Assembly: GCF_905147365.1 (NCBI RefSeq)
Contig: NC_056418.1
Span: forward strand, 6,571,262-6,635,261
Length of the DNA: 64,000 nucleotides
Direction: 5' to 3'
DNA from: Aricia agestis
Taxonomy: Eukaryota; Arthropoda; Insecta; Lepidoptera; Lycaenidae
Part shown: in pieces, positions 53,701 through 63,996 of the stretch
Layout: the number at the start of each line of letters is the position of its first letter
Position numbering within the stretch: the first letter of the stretch is position 1
Position numbers and translations under genes: made by a program
The notes under the pieces: model-generated
What the model was told of the DNA's origin: nothing
The model's database searches: none
The model's input: only the letters and a program-made list of their open reading frames with translations

Positions 53701-54905
53701 CGTTACGGGGTTACTGGGACAGCAGAGATGAGTTGAATGTAAATTTTGGAATAGTTTGGAAGGGATCTCGAGCGGTAATTCCGAAAAGTATGAGACACGA
53801 GATGTTAAAAAGATTACACGCGAGTCATTTGGGGTTAGAAAAATGTAAGCTTCGGGCTCGTGAAACCGTATTTTGGCCGAACCTAAACTCGCAATTAAAC
53901 GATTTCCTATCGCGATGCGAGGCGTGTGTAAATTATAAAAGACAAAATTTTAAGCAACCACTACAATCACACGATTTGCCGGATAGACCGTGGTGTAAAA
54001 TCGGGGTTGACATTTTTCATCTCGGGGGAAAGTCATTCTTGATCGTAGTCGATTACTTTAGTAAATTCATCGAGACAGTAAAACTTAAATCAATGACGTC
54101 ATTGTGCGTCATCGACAAGTTAAAGAATATATTTAGTAGGTTCGGCATTCCGGAGATAGTCGTCTCGGACAACGGTCCGGAGTTCTCCTCCATGAGCTTC
54201 GAGGAGTTCTCCCGCGACTGGAACTTCTCACACGTGACGTCATCACCCACGTACCCCCAATCTAACGGCCAAGTAGAACGTGCCGTGCAAATTGTTAAAA
54301 ATATCATGAAAAAGACCAGTTATAGTCAACAAGATTTTAATTTGGCAATGTTGGAGTACTACAACACTCCAATAGATCGCGAAATTCCGTCCCCCGCCGA
54401 ACTACTGTACAGCAGGAAACTGAGGAGTGTAATTCCATGCCAGCCGTCGATGCTCCTACCTAGGGTTCCGAACGGTAAAATAGTGCAAAATCTCAAAAAA
54501 CGACAGAATAAACAGAAATTTTACTACGATAGAAACACGAAAAATTTAAAACCCTTAAAAGTAGGACAAAAGGTAAAATATTGGATTAATAACAGTTGGG
54601 TATCGGGAGTCGTCCATTGCACGCTCGATCCAAGGTCATATTTATTGGAAACATCTCGAGGGACTTTGATTAGGCGCAACAGAAAACACATAATATTAGA
54701 CCGCACTAGGCGCCGCGAGGCACTAACTCGCACGCATTATGACGACATATTGCCGCTGCCTACTCCGTCAACCAGTGTTTCAATGCAGTCAGCTGATTAT
54801 CAGCCGAGTCACACTAATACCTACTATCGTACTCGTTCTGGCAGGACAGTGCGACCTCCTGATCGGTGGGGTTTCTCCTCGAACGATGGCAGGCAAGTTA
54901 GCTAA
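50754..54905 (+). CDS. Ty3-type Gag-Pol polyprotein in one frame (1383 residues)
   Basis: One uninterrupted frame from ATG 50754 to a stop at 54903-54905; a GTG two codons earlier is not a likely start. Domains in order: a Gag-like region (RDWEKWKKSFSIYYEACEL), two zinc knuckles (CDYCGRNHRRNEC near residue 300 and CSRCRKMNHFARMC near 318), aspartic protease (KLDTGADVNVLP near 373), reverse transcriptase (FVDDLLVYG near 652), RNase H (ISVDSSKNGLGACLMQ near 797 and TDHKPL), an integrase HHCC zinc finger, and the DDE core (VVDYFSK near 1097, VSDNGPEFSS near 1138, NGQVERA near 1172). All catalytic residues are present. Fusion of gag and pol without a frameshift, together with short LTRs, fits the mag-like lineage known from the silkworm (inference). 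Confidence 0.96.
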   Translation: MSDTESDNFEDSSENVLCERDTRKAIKMESVLQPPSPFNFENNLTNVTSGNLCRDWEKWKKSFSIYYEACELSKKDHKVQINILLHVIGDKCREVSEQFTGESKTLKELLDKFDKFFIPKKNLAVERQKFFRRDQKELESIEQYAFELNKIASKCEFQNLQDDLVCSRLICGIQDVALSERLLREPEITLPKAIDICRLAEMSRMQAQNIKSENNQHHVHSVADHHKTSDSEIHLVKETRASSSRRNYVRGARPRPTVSASALAPASAPRDRFPQPAEHPRGARRHDRAIQQRPREYRDCDYCGRNHRRNECPAYGQQCSRCRKMNHFARMCRVYTVQDDSSTDQVIYKIHCNSSSDWTVDLLINSTKINFKLDTGADVNVLPRKYLKKLDISESFLTHTKLSLQGYSGSKINVVGKCYLKVSYKNTDYILKFVIVDVDSPPVLCKDSCEELKLIKRIMSLKRVCNYSSEKILDEYKDVFNGMGCLPGEYKIQLRSDISPVVHAPRKLPVALKDQIKNKLVEMESEGIIAKVEGPTDWVNSMTVVKKPNGDLRICLDPRDLNKAIKREHFKLPTFEEITSNLMGAKFFSTLDAKQGFWQVKLSKDSTNLCTFNTAFGRYKFLRMPYGISSASEIFHKRLYEHFDDIEGVVLFVDDLLVYGPTKEVHDQRLRAVLKRCQEINIKLNRRKCKIGLTEIKYLGHRITEDGICPDDSHVTAIKNMPRPKNVKELERFLGLVTYVSNFVPNLSEKTSMLRELLKKDVEWHWNEKHDECYEKIKTCLTSRPILQYYDLEKPIVISVDSSKNGLGACLMQNSLPVCYASKSLTKTEQSYAQIEKELFACVFACERFYSYIYGRTDVTIETDHKPLVSIINKPLASAPARLQRMLMRLQPYTFNLVYKPGKYLYIADTLSRAVAPGAAEPSQPRDHLEAQAQVCALISANPLTDSHFIQIQKYTREDDDLQELIKVIKKGWPSERSKLSESLRGYWDSRDELNVNFGIVWKGSRAVIPKSMRHEMLKRLHASHLGLEKCKLRARETVFWPNLNSQLNDFLSRCEACVNYKRQNFKQPLQSHDLPDRPWCKIGVDIFHLGGKSFLIVVDYFSKFIETVKLKSMTSLCVIDKLKNIFSRFGIPEIVVSDNGPEFSSMSFEEFSRDWNFSHVTSSPTYPQSNGQVERAVQIVKNIMKKTSYSQQDFNLAMLEYYNTPIDREIPSPAELLYSRKLRSVIPCQPSMLLPRVPNGKIVQNLKKRQNKQKFYYDRNTKNLKPLKVGQKVKYWINNSWVSGVVHCTLDPRSYLLETSRGTLIRRNRKHIILDRTRRREALTRTHYDDILPLPTPSTSVSMQSADYQPSHTNTYYRTRSGRTVRPPDRWGFSSNDGRQVS

Positions 54906-55779
54906 GACTTTGGCAGGTTAGTTTAAATAAATTTATTATAATTAAAATTATAGTGGCCATGTTAATTTAATATTTTGTAAATCGAAATGGAATTAATTAA
55001 AGTGTATATTAATATAATGTACTGAATGCTAACTATAAATAGTAAAATACCAAAATATTAACTATAATGATAAGAGATTAATTAAAAATTTAAAAATTAA
55101 TGCAGTAATGCAATATTTATATTTATATGAAATTACTTACTTATACTAATTACTTATAATTAATATTATTATTGTGAACAGAATGAAAATGATATTTTTG
55201 ATAAGTGATTATATTATTATTAGTGATCAATATTATTTAATGTCATTTTTTTTATATATACTTACTCGCAAAGTCAATTAAAGCAAAACATTAAAATTTA
55301 TAAATATTAGTTACTTATTAGATACTTACTTAATAGGAATAATGCGCATGATAATTTATATTATAATAGAATGCATGATATTTTAACTTAATTAAATGAA
55401 ATCTTATAATTTTTGTCAATAATTGAATTTGGAAATAATAATCATCTTTTGTGTATTTTTTATTTTTTAATGAAGTCAATAAAATTATAATATTTTCTCT
55501 TCCACCACATTTGTAATAAATAAGGGGTAAGACTATAATGACTACTATAATTGATTAATAATGAATTACATATTATTTTGTATGATTAAAAATTGTTATT
55601 TGCAATATTTTCACTTCTGCTTGAATTTTAGTTAAGTAGGTAGGTGAGACAAAGGACTTATATTTTTTGTATGATTTGTATGTACTTAGAATTAACTTAC
55701 TGCTGATTAATAATTACTGTGTAAATTCTTTATAAGAACTTATATTTTGTTTTGTTTGATTTTTTGTTAACAAAGGGGT

Positions 55780-55909
55780 TGTAGGTAAATGTAATAATTA
55801 TCATAAAATATAAAAGATGTTGAGGGTAGGTTGTTTACTAAAATAATAAATCAGTCTTGGTCTAACGCCCGTCTTTGATTCACATGTCCCACTTCTCAAT
55901 AACGTGACA
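55780..55909 (+). repeat. 3' LTR (130 bp)
   Basis: Identical to the 5' LTR as read by eye, preceded by the polypurine tract and followed by the target duplication ttcta. Confidence 0.95.
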
Positions 55910-56181
55910 TTCTACATTTTGGGAGTATCCTTCAATTAATGTTTTTAATCTTTAGATACGGAACCTTAAAAAGGGATCCCAGTTCGAACTCGAACCTGAT
56001 ATCTTATCACTTTCACATTAAATGTGCATTATCACGTCTTGTAAGTCTTCAAACGGAAACAAAATTTACAACAACAACGGCAACACTATTCCTATATTGA
56101 TAACAGTATCGAGTAGCCACTCAGGTTTGGTATGAAAATTAAATGTCATCATTATTTTTAGTCAAGTGTCAAGTGTAAGTG

Positions 56182-56293
56182 AAAAAAGTTTTGAGGCCGA
56201 GTGAAGAAGACACCAATAAGACTTCTAAGCATTGTCATAATTGCTTAGAAGTCTTATTGGTGTCTTCTTCACTCGGCCTCAAAACGTTTTTTA
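56182..56293. repeat. long near-perfect palindrome
   Basis: The left arm gttttgaggccgagtgaaga and onward through caccaataagacttctaagc is repeated inverted after an ~11-base loop (attgtcataat). Arms are about 45-50 bp with almost no mismatch. Confidence 0.9.
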
Positions 56294-56501
56294 AAATGAT
56301 TTATATGTACGATACATTTTTTAATCGGATAGATCTACAACGTAAAGACCCACTTGACTAAAAATAATGATAACATTTTATATACGTTCAACATGGAGCA
56401 ATTAGAATTACCTTAGATCTAATACTACATATTGCTTTCTGCAGACTTTACGCGTCTTAGTGCCGCGCCACATCGGAATAGCAGCGGCGAGGCTCTTAGG
56501 C

Positions 56502-56645
56502 TTGATTTATATGCGTACGCCCAAACGCGCGGCTTGGCGGCTCCAGTGCGAGATCACAAGCAACTGTATGTTATCGTTACACACTATTGCTTGTGATCTC
56601 GCGGTGTAGCGGCCAAAACGCGCGTCCGCGCATATGAATCCAGCC
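56502..56645. mobile_element. MITE family M4 copy
   Basis: cttgatttatatgcgtacgc at the left, gcgcatatgaatccagcc at the right. The interior has gcgagatcacaagcaa and its inverse ttgcttgtgatctcgc. Confidence 0.8.
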
Positions 56646-56649
56646 ATAG

Positions 56650-58200
56650 TGCAAAAGCAAAGTTTTTAAACTAGGCCAGTTGGACATTTAGCGGTATTGT
56701 ATTGTACATTCAATGATTTAGTTACGGATATTATATCATCAAGAACGGACGGACTGATAATAGATTTGTTGGTGTTTGATTGACTCCTGTTTGTAATAAG
56801 TTATATTCAGATTTCATAATATAATAAAGCTGTAATTTACTACTTTATTACGAAGCTGTTCTTAATTCAAATAATAGATGAAAAGTGTATTAATTAACAA
56901 AATTGATTACAATATTTATGAAATCGCTAAAGAAGCAAACAGCCTATACCTATAGAATCAAGATTGTACCTAGATACATAGGCCGGAGGCGTAAAATATT
57001 TTAACTTCTATTTAGAAGTTAATATACAATATGAATATTGAATATTTTTTAAGTCTTTACGGAATTTTTACTACTCTGTTTATATTTTAAACAGTCACAC
57101 AAATATTAGTTCGCGCCGCCACGCTACTGGCATTATAAGCTCAATTTAGTATTTCGTTCGGCCATTTTGGAGTATTGCCAAGGCCCTTTCAAAGGGTCGT
57201 CAATTCCCAGTCGTCAGTCTCTCCGTAGATTCCTCTAATTAAATCTTGAACTTTAAACTCGACTAGAGATTAGTTACTCGGAATGTAAAGGCTTTTCGGA
57301 GGAGACAAAATGGTTAACCTTATGTATGTTTATTCAACAATATGTAGTGCCTAAACTATTTTAATTAAATGATGATGACCATATATCTTTAATTTTTCAT
57401 TTGAATGAAAGAGAGGACTTGACATTTTAACAAACCTATAACACACAGACGTTAGTGAAATTTGGCCTTATTATTTTATATTTAAATATAAACGCACTAT
57501 ATGATACTTTAAATTAAACACGTATTTAAATTCCGCAATATAAAACGTTAATTTCGTTAAAGTAAGTTGTGTCGAAAACCTCCCGCTAAAGCGAACTAAA
57601 ACTGAAGGTGGAGCGCACAAGTTTCAAGCGGTAGTTTAGAACTTCCGACGCGTTTCTGTTGCTAATTTATTTCTGTATACCCCTTTGAATCCCTTTTTTA
57701 AGTTTTATAGCTGTGTTATTTTATAGCAGAATAATATCAAATTAAATATATTAAGTATACATTAACAAACTTAAAAGCCCCAAAATTTTCCTGACGATGA
57801 TGAATTATGATTTATGGGTTAGAACACTATCGATCATGACAGCTTACAAGTTACAAACAAAAAAAACTTGATCAAAATTGGCTGATCCGTTTGAATGCTA
57901 CCAATTACAATGCCACGGAATAGACAGACAGACCGGCACATCAAACTCATAACACCCATCTGTTTGATCTGTTTCCATCGGGGGTTAAAAATTAAATAAT
58001 AATTAGGCTAGTATAATGCCTTTAGAATTTAGAATCAGGAATCCAGGCACTAGATAGTATTTTAGTCTCTCGGCTCTTACTAATAAAAATATTTATAGGG
58101 CGCATGCCGCATAAGTTATACAATGTTGCTATCCTTATCTGAAAAGATTCTCGAACGATAAAACAACATTGTTTAGGTTAGCTTGTTTTTTTTTTTTAAT
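56650..58200. other. AT-rich stretch, no recognised feature
   Basis: No ORF with a recognisable domain, no matched splice islands and no clear terminal repeats. I see nothing to annotate. Confidence 0.5.
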
Positions 58201-58219
58201 TATTAATAGGCGAATAAAA

Positions 58220-58958
58220 TCTATATATTAATACGTGAGCCAAAAACTTTGTATCCCTTTTGACGAAAAACGGAGAAACGTTAGTGAATGAAATTTTGCA
58301 GAGTTATTATATAAGAGAAATATAGCGTAAATTAGGAATTTTACAGAAACCGTAGATTTTCCCATAAAAAATAGCTTATGTCCCTACTTCGTTCACTTCG
58401 TCTACTATATATCTGTGCTTAATATTGCCATAAAAATTGCTCCAGTAGTTCGTAATTTCTAAAATTTCCCCCGTTTTCCCACATTTTCCTGAGTTTCTTC
58501 GGTCGTATTAGTCTTAGCGTGATAATATATAGCCTATAGTCTTACTCGGTAAATGAGCTATCCAACACTGAAATAAGTTTGTAAATCGGACCAGTAGTTC
58601 CTGAGATTACCGCGTTCAAGCAAACATACTCTTCAGGTTTATAATATTAGGTAGGTATAGATTTTTTTTAATTATCGCTTGACAAACTCGAGTCTCGATC
58701 TAAAAGACTATGAAAAGTACCAATAACAGGGTCAGTATAGGTCATAACCATGGGACGATGCATGGTATAATATGGTAGTGATGATGATGATGAATGTAAT
58801 TTGCATAGTAGCATATGCTTTCAGTTCTTAAAACAACGCCGAAACTTCCAAACTTGTATCTATAAGGAATCAGGAGTTCTCTCAGCTCAGCACTTTCTCA
58901 CTCATCTTTTTAGAGATCGCCTAATTGTCGAATTTCGACAATTGGGCGATCTCTAGTT
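58220..58958. repeat. cluster of R3, R2 and R4 fragments
   Basis: R3 3' part at 58220-58310 (cgtgagccaaaaactttgta), R2 at 58320-58660, R4 5' part at 58673-58900, then a perfect R3-end palindrome at 58911-58952. The R2/R4 join at 58667-58680 is the empty counterpart of the transposon insertion at 2742-4573. Confidence 0.75.
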
Positions 58959-59146
58959 ATTATAATACTTTGTTCCTAAAATATAATTTCTATTTACTCT
59001 ACCTACTGTTGTTAAGAAAGTAGCGCATATTCATTCATCTTCAAGAACTTTCAATATGTTAACACTGTCAACTCCCGTTTATTGTGGCGAGGTGCCAAGA
59101 ACCCGCGCTAAATGATTATTATGTATTTACACAATATACCGTATAT

Positions 59147-59350
59147 GGGGTGTAACAAAACGAAGTGATAATATTTTAGCGTGTGTACCTATATGCCCCT
59201 TAAGTAGAGTTCACTGTTAAAGTAGCAACGTTGAAAAGGATTATTTTGTAATTTTTGTGTAAACAAATTCATGACGGTGGGACACACAAGTCAAAAGTAA
59301 CTTTTCCGGCGCTGCTATTTTCACAGTCAACAAAAGACATACATACCCTG
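59147..59350 (+). repeat. partial relative of the 47202-47732 TIR element
   Basis: ggggtgtaacaaaacgaagt, gataatattttagcgtgtgt, gcgctgctattttcacag match 47204-47420 in order. The right end is missing. Confidence 0.65.
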
Positions 59351-59668
59351 AAATATCTTATATAAAAATTCTCGTGTCACAATGTTAGGCCGCGTACTCC
59401 TCCGAAACGGCTTTACTGATTTTAACCAAATTTTATATGCATATTCAGTGGGTCTGAGAATCGGCTACTGGGTACTTTTTATATTGATAAGTGCATTTGT
59501 TGAATAAATAATAGTAAATTATTACAACTCGAGACTGACAGCGACCATTGTTTGTGCGACGGGATAGCGATGGACGTTGCCATGGTGACATACTTATTTT
59601 GTCACTTCAATAAAATAATACGGGCGAAATACTTTATATGGCAAAGAAACGCTTGCCGGGACAGCTAG
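59350..59668 (-). repeat. RTE/SINE-like repeat, copy 2
   Basis: Reverse complement of 34490-34808: tgattttaaccaaattttat, gaatcggctactgggtactt, ttgccatggtgacatactta and ttgccgggacagctagtt at the end. Confidence 0.8.
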
Positions 59669-60040
59669 TTATTTAATAACTTTGTCTTGTTACAGCCTGT
59701 ATACCAAGACAGTTTTGCCTTAAATTGAGTCTTATTACTGTGACACGGTGAGTATGAATACATTTCTCCTTTGGCACAGTGACAGAGTCGCGTCGCCAGC
59801 CATTTAGAAGAGTCTAGACCGGCAGCGCTCGATTCATCATCAGGTCTGTCCAGAACGCTGGACAAGGTTCTAATGAATGCCAAGATTTTGTGGCGGCTTG
59901 CCCATTATAAAACTTTAGGTTTCTGACTATGTAAATCTTTCCTGATTTCTGCTATTTTGTCCAAAGATAATACAGTTTCAAATTGGGTTTGGATGCAGTC
60001 TAAGTGTTGAAAACTACATAATGAGAGACATGGAACTTTA

Positions 60041-60180
60041 TGGCGCATTTTCACTGGTCGATAGGGCCCGCATGCGGGATGCGGGAGATCATGCCACGAC
60101 CAATAGACATGCGCCATTCGTTGTCATAGACTCCCCGTAAGCTGTATACCGTACGAGTTAACGACTAATGAAAATGCGCC
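60041..60180. mobile_element. small MITE
   Basis: tggcgcattttcactggtcg at the left and cgactaatgaaaatgcgcc at the right are inverted. The interior has gcccgcatgcgggatgcgg. Confidence 0.7.
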
Positions 60181-60454
60181 CTTAGGGTGGCCGCTTGCAC
60201 ACGATTTAGTATTCGTTTTCCGTATTCGGAAATCCGAATACATGAAATCAGTAGAGAAAACATTAATTGACCCACGTCTTTTTCCGACCGGCGCGATCTA
60301 AAAAAAAAATAACGTGGCGCGATGTTGCTACACGCGCGCGTATCTGGTCCGCATGCGGGTGACAACATGCTCCCGGCCACGCGCGCCGTGCTGCCGGCAT
60401 GACAGGAAAAATACATATATATAAAATGATAGGATGCGACTTTCATGCGGACCA

Positions 60455-60612
60455 GGGCCTGTAGACAAGTGGCAAAGCGCTAACGCTAGCGCTACAAAAT
60501 GTATGCGATTTGACATAAGTCATCGCTTCGCTAGCGAATACTAATGTCAAATCCATACATTTTGTAGCGTCAACGTTAGCGCTAGCGTTAGCGTTTTGCC
60601 ACTTGTCTACGG
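60455..60612. mobile_element. foldback element rich in gctaacgctagcgct
   Basis: gcctgtagacaagtggcaaa at the left, ttttgccacttgtctacggg at the right; inner arms caaaatgtatgcgatttgac / gtcaaatccatacattttg and multiple gctagcgtta units. It is inserted in a larger unit around 60340-60660 that has gcgcgcgtatctggtccgca / gctgatccgcgcgtgggtg ends. Confidence 0.75.
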
Positions 60613-60805
60613 GGGCTGATCCGCGCGTGGGTGATGACACGCATGGCAAGAAAGGCGCCCTGAATAGTGAAACTCCAAAAACGTTTGAAATATTATGTTT
60701 GGTGTACATGAACATATTTTACATTTTGCAGTTAGATCCAGACTCGATCAAACTGTATGAATCTTGATGAGAAAATATAGAATAGATGCAAACTGTTTTT
60801 TAAGA

Positions 60806-61490
60806 AACTGGCCAAGTGCGTGTCGGGCCACTCGCAATATAGGGTTCCGTAGTACCGCTAGTTTTGTTTTTATTGTAATGGTCAATTAATATCCATTTAT
60901 AACGTATTTTATACTACTGAAAACATCATTTCAGTTACGTTTAAAGGAATTTGAACGAAAAGTTCCTTTAAATACTTCTTCGAATACATTTTTTTTTAGT
61001 TGATCGACTATTACTCAATAACTTATGAAGTCTTCTTACCCGTGATAGTTTTCCTTTTAAATTCAGCATATTTCCTATTCCCGTGAATTTTTTCACATTT
61101 CCAGAAGCAATCGTTTAGCAGGTAGAAGGGGTGGACACTGGGTGGTGTACTGGACTCTAACGATTTTTTCCACTTTAAAACTTTATATTTGGCAAATGGA
61201 TTCCTCAATCGGAAAATTATCTTTAAATACTTATAATATTTTAAAAAACCTATCCAACGACACACTGTGGGGTGGACGCGAAAAAAAATTCATCACGCTT
61301 GATGCATAGGGAAGGTACCATTTTTTTTTTTAAAAGATCTTATATAACATTTTGTCGACATCATTAATATGTGCATTCAAGCCAAATTACAGCTTTGCAG
61401 GTCCTATAGTCTCTGAGAAAAACCGCGGACAGACAGACGGACGGACGGACAGACTGAAATTATAAGGGTTCCTTGTTGACTACGGAACCC
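60806..61490 (+). repeat. lepidopteran dispersed repeat R9 (ggttccgtag family)
   Basis: aactggccaagtgcgtgtcg, atatagggttccgtagtacc, ggggtggacgcgaaaaaaaa, attacagctttgcaggtcct, then cggacagacagacggacgg and ttgactacggaaccc. I recognise the overall string as a very common moth/butterfly repeat. Confidence 0.75.
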
Positions 61491-61792
61491 GAATAAAGTA
61501 CGCCTATGCTTGTTGTGGAAAATTATGTCGAACTTCAAGATAATAGAATATGTTATCGAGTGTCAATAATCGTTGATGAGACAAGGGTCCGAAACTTGTG
61601 ACTGTGTGTTGTCAGCTACTTATATAAAGAGGTGTTTGGGGAGACCCACAAGTGCTGCCTAATTTTATTGTATGTCCCTTAGCTGCCTGTCAACCAACGT
61701 TCTATAATAATATTATGCACACATACAAAGGGTAGAGCAGAGCTGATTACCACACAAGGTTCAGGTAATTAAATACCTGATAGAGGTTTTTA

Positions 61793-62147
61793 CACGTGGG
61801 AGAGCCATGCTTCGGCACGAATGGGGCGGCTCGACCGAAGAAATACCACGTCCTCACAAAAAACCGGCGTGAAACAGCGCTTGCCCTGTGTTTCGCCGAG
61901 TGAGTGAGTTTACCGGAGGCCCAATCCCTACCCTATTCCTTTCCCTTCCCTTCCCATCCCTACCCTCCCCGGGTAGGGATGGGAAGGGAAGGGAAAGAAA
62001 AGAGAAGGGAAAATATTACCCTATTCCCCCTTAAAAGGCCGACAACGCACCTGCAGCTCTTCTGATGCTGCGAGTGTCCATGGGCGACGGAAGCTGCTTT
62101 CCATCAGGTGACCCGTTTGCTCGTTTGCCCCCTTTTATCATAAAAAA
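61793..62147 (+). mobile_element. SINE S2 with a palindromic polypyrimidine tract
   Basis: cgtgggagagccatgcttcg to ttgctcgtttgccccctttt as in the copy at 31806. The variable ct-rich middle is a perfect hairpin (61940-61965 / 61971-61996). Confidence 0.85.
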
Positions 62148-62149
62148 CA

Positions 62150-63070
62150 AAGGTAAAAACTTAAAAAAATACTTGTGTTCTTATGATGTGGTGTGCATTT
62201 CTGCTAGGATTTTATTTTTAATTCCACTCCCAATGGTGTTAAATATTAAATACTACACAATTCATTCTGGCTAAGACGCAAATTCATTTTCAATTCTTCG
62301 ATATGCAGCCATTGAAGTGACGAATTTCGTTAATTTTCTGTTAAACATGTCGTAACGCAAATATAGCACTACAAAACTTATTGAAAAATCTGTAGCAATA
62401 TTTCGAATGCAAAAATTTATTCGTCGGTCGCATTGCTCGGTTATTTCAGTACAGAACAAAAGAATATGACGTACGGTTAAAACAAATATAAATGAGTTAT
62501 GAGTGCATGAATCAAGATGAATGAACCATATCTTTTCCCCGTTTCATATCTGAGGCAAGGTTACAAGTTTGTGTAACCGCTTACAAAGCATTTGTATTGT
62601 AAACATACAATTTTGGACGTCATACTAAAAATTCTCTTACTTGATGATGGAGGAACTTTTCGAGTCATTACCTTAGATATTTTGTCAAGTCTTATTATAA
62701 TTACAGAAATCCAGACAGCTTAGGACTCGAGTCGAATTTCCTTAAAAGAAGAGCATAGGATATAATTCTAGCGCTTTATATTTAGTTTTCCTGAAAATTT
62801 TCGCATACTGCAGGTATATAATACATACTTCAGATAACTAAATTAATAATTATATATCTGTGATCACTACATAGCGTAGTGCAAGTATTTAATATGTACG
62901 TATGCGACAGTGATTAATAAATAATAGATGCTAACAAGATTACGGCAGCTGCGGAGACCGGAGTTGCTGCTCTCGGAAACTGAGAATTATAACTCGATAA
63001 TAATTCATGTTATAAATTCATGTTCAGGAAATAGTATGCAGTAGAGAATCGAATATTTTGTAGATAATAA
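62150..63070. other. AT-rich stretch, no recognised feature
   Basis: No supported gene, no matched repeat termini. I see nothing in it. Confidence 0.5.
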
Positions 63071-63073
63071 ATG

Positions 63074-63262
63074 ACTAGATGACGCCCGACATTTCGTTTA
63101 TTGCGCGGGATAACGGGGATTTTTCCGAGATAAAAGTATCCAATGTCCCGGGACTCAAAGTATTTTCATACCTTTCTGCACGTCAGTTCAGCGGCTTAAG
63201 CATGAAGAAGTAACAGACAAACAGACAGACATACTTCCGTATTTATAATATTAGTATAGACT
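63074..63262 (+). repeat. repeat R1 copy
   Basis: gatgacgcccgacatttcgt, ttgcgcgggataacggggat, cagttcagcggcttaagcat and cagacatacttccgtattta tailing into taatattagtatag. Confidence 0.75.
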
Positions 63263-63278
63263 TATTTAAAAGACTTAT

Positions 63279-63404
63279 GGCCTGTTTCACCACTTCCTGA
63301 TAAGGCTATCCACCAATTAACTTGACAGATCAAGTATGGAGAATCTGTCAAAAAAGTTGTGAATAGCATATTAGGCACTTTATCAGAAAGTGGTGAAACA
63401 GGCC
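63279..63404. mobile_element. MITE family M1, short uninterrupted copy
   Basis: ggcctgtttcaccacttcct at the left, agaaagtggtgaaacaggcc at the right; ggctatccaccaattaactt in the centre. It represents the state of 971-1600 before the nested insertion. Confidence 0.9.
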
Positions 63405-63765
63405 CTTACATAAATTGTTATTCTTTGGCGATGTCATCAGAAATTCGGTACAGAACGGATATTTCTTATATCTCTACACCACAGAAATTTTAACTAGTCA
63501 GAATAAATGTCAGAATAAATGTTGTAGTCAAAGTAAATATTTGTAATGTTAGGGACTAGTTTGTGTTAGAACACGAACTTAAGTCCTAATATTTACAGAA
63601 CGACTAATCACACGAATCGTGCTCTAGACGTCGCTTAACTGATTAGAATGTTGTAAAACTTAATGAAATAGAAATACAGCTTTGCTCACGCTCACTCATT
63701 GCTCATTTTGCATTTATGAAGTGACGGTATATCATTTGCCACCAAAGGAACGGTAGTCGGTACAG

Positions 63766-63893
63766 GGTCTTTCGTGTCAAATGTCGTGTCAGACAGACAT
63801 AATATGACAGCTAAATCGTGACATGTGGAAGCTATTTCGTGACATATGACAGCTGATTGAGACGACAATTGACACGATAGTCACGATAGACCC
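63766..63893. mobile_element. small MITE with gtgacat repeats
   Basis: agggtctttcgtgtcaa at the left, ttgacacgatagtcacgata gaccct at the right; interior repeats of cgtgacat and gacagct. Confidence 0.6.
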
Positions 63894-63929
63894 TACGGCT
63901 ACATAGCGCCAAAGATCCCTCATTGCACA

Positions 63930-63996
63930 TTTTGCATTTGCTTGTTATCTGGCGGTGAAGCTGCGCGTTTGCGCCGCCGCATATAAATCCAGTCTT
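63930..63996. repeat. right end of a family M4 MITE
   Basis: gcgccgccgcatataaatcc agtctta is the M4 terminus; the left end is not identified. Confidence 0.5.

Larger units (their letters stand above)
50554..55909 (+). mobile_element. intact Ty3-type LTR retrotransposon, 5356 bp
   Basis: Two LTRs of 130 bp (50554-50683, 55780-55909) that I find identical base for base, starting tgtagg and ending gtgaca. The 5-bp target duplication ttcta is at 50549-50553 and 55910-55914. A primer-binding site tggcgcagtcgg (50684-50695) directly follows the left LTR; this form is shared with insect elements primed by tRNA-Ser (from memory). A polypurine tract aacaaagggg is at 55769-55778. A single gag-pol frame fills the interior; no env gene. 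An 870-bp AT-rich stretch lies between the stop and the right LTR. Identical LTRs mean recent insertion. Confidence 0.96.

Noticed and set aside
59665..60117. Two adjacent minus-strand ORFs of about 70 codons
   Set aside because: They fall in MITE and repeat sequence (for example acagcctgtataccaagacag) and have no conserved domain that I can name.
61023..61265. 80-codon minus-strand ORF
   Set aside because: Lies inside dispersed repeat R9, whose consensus is non-coding here.
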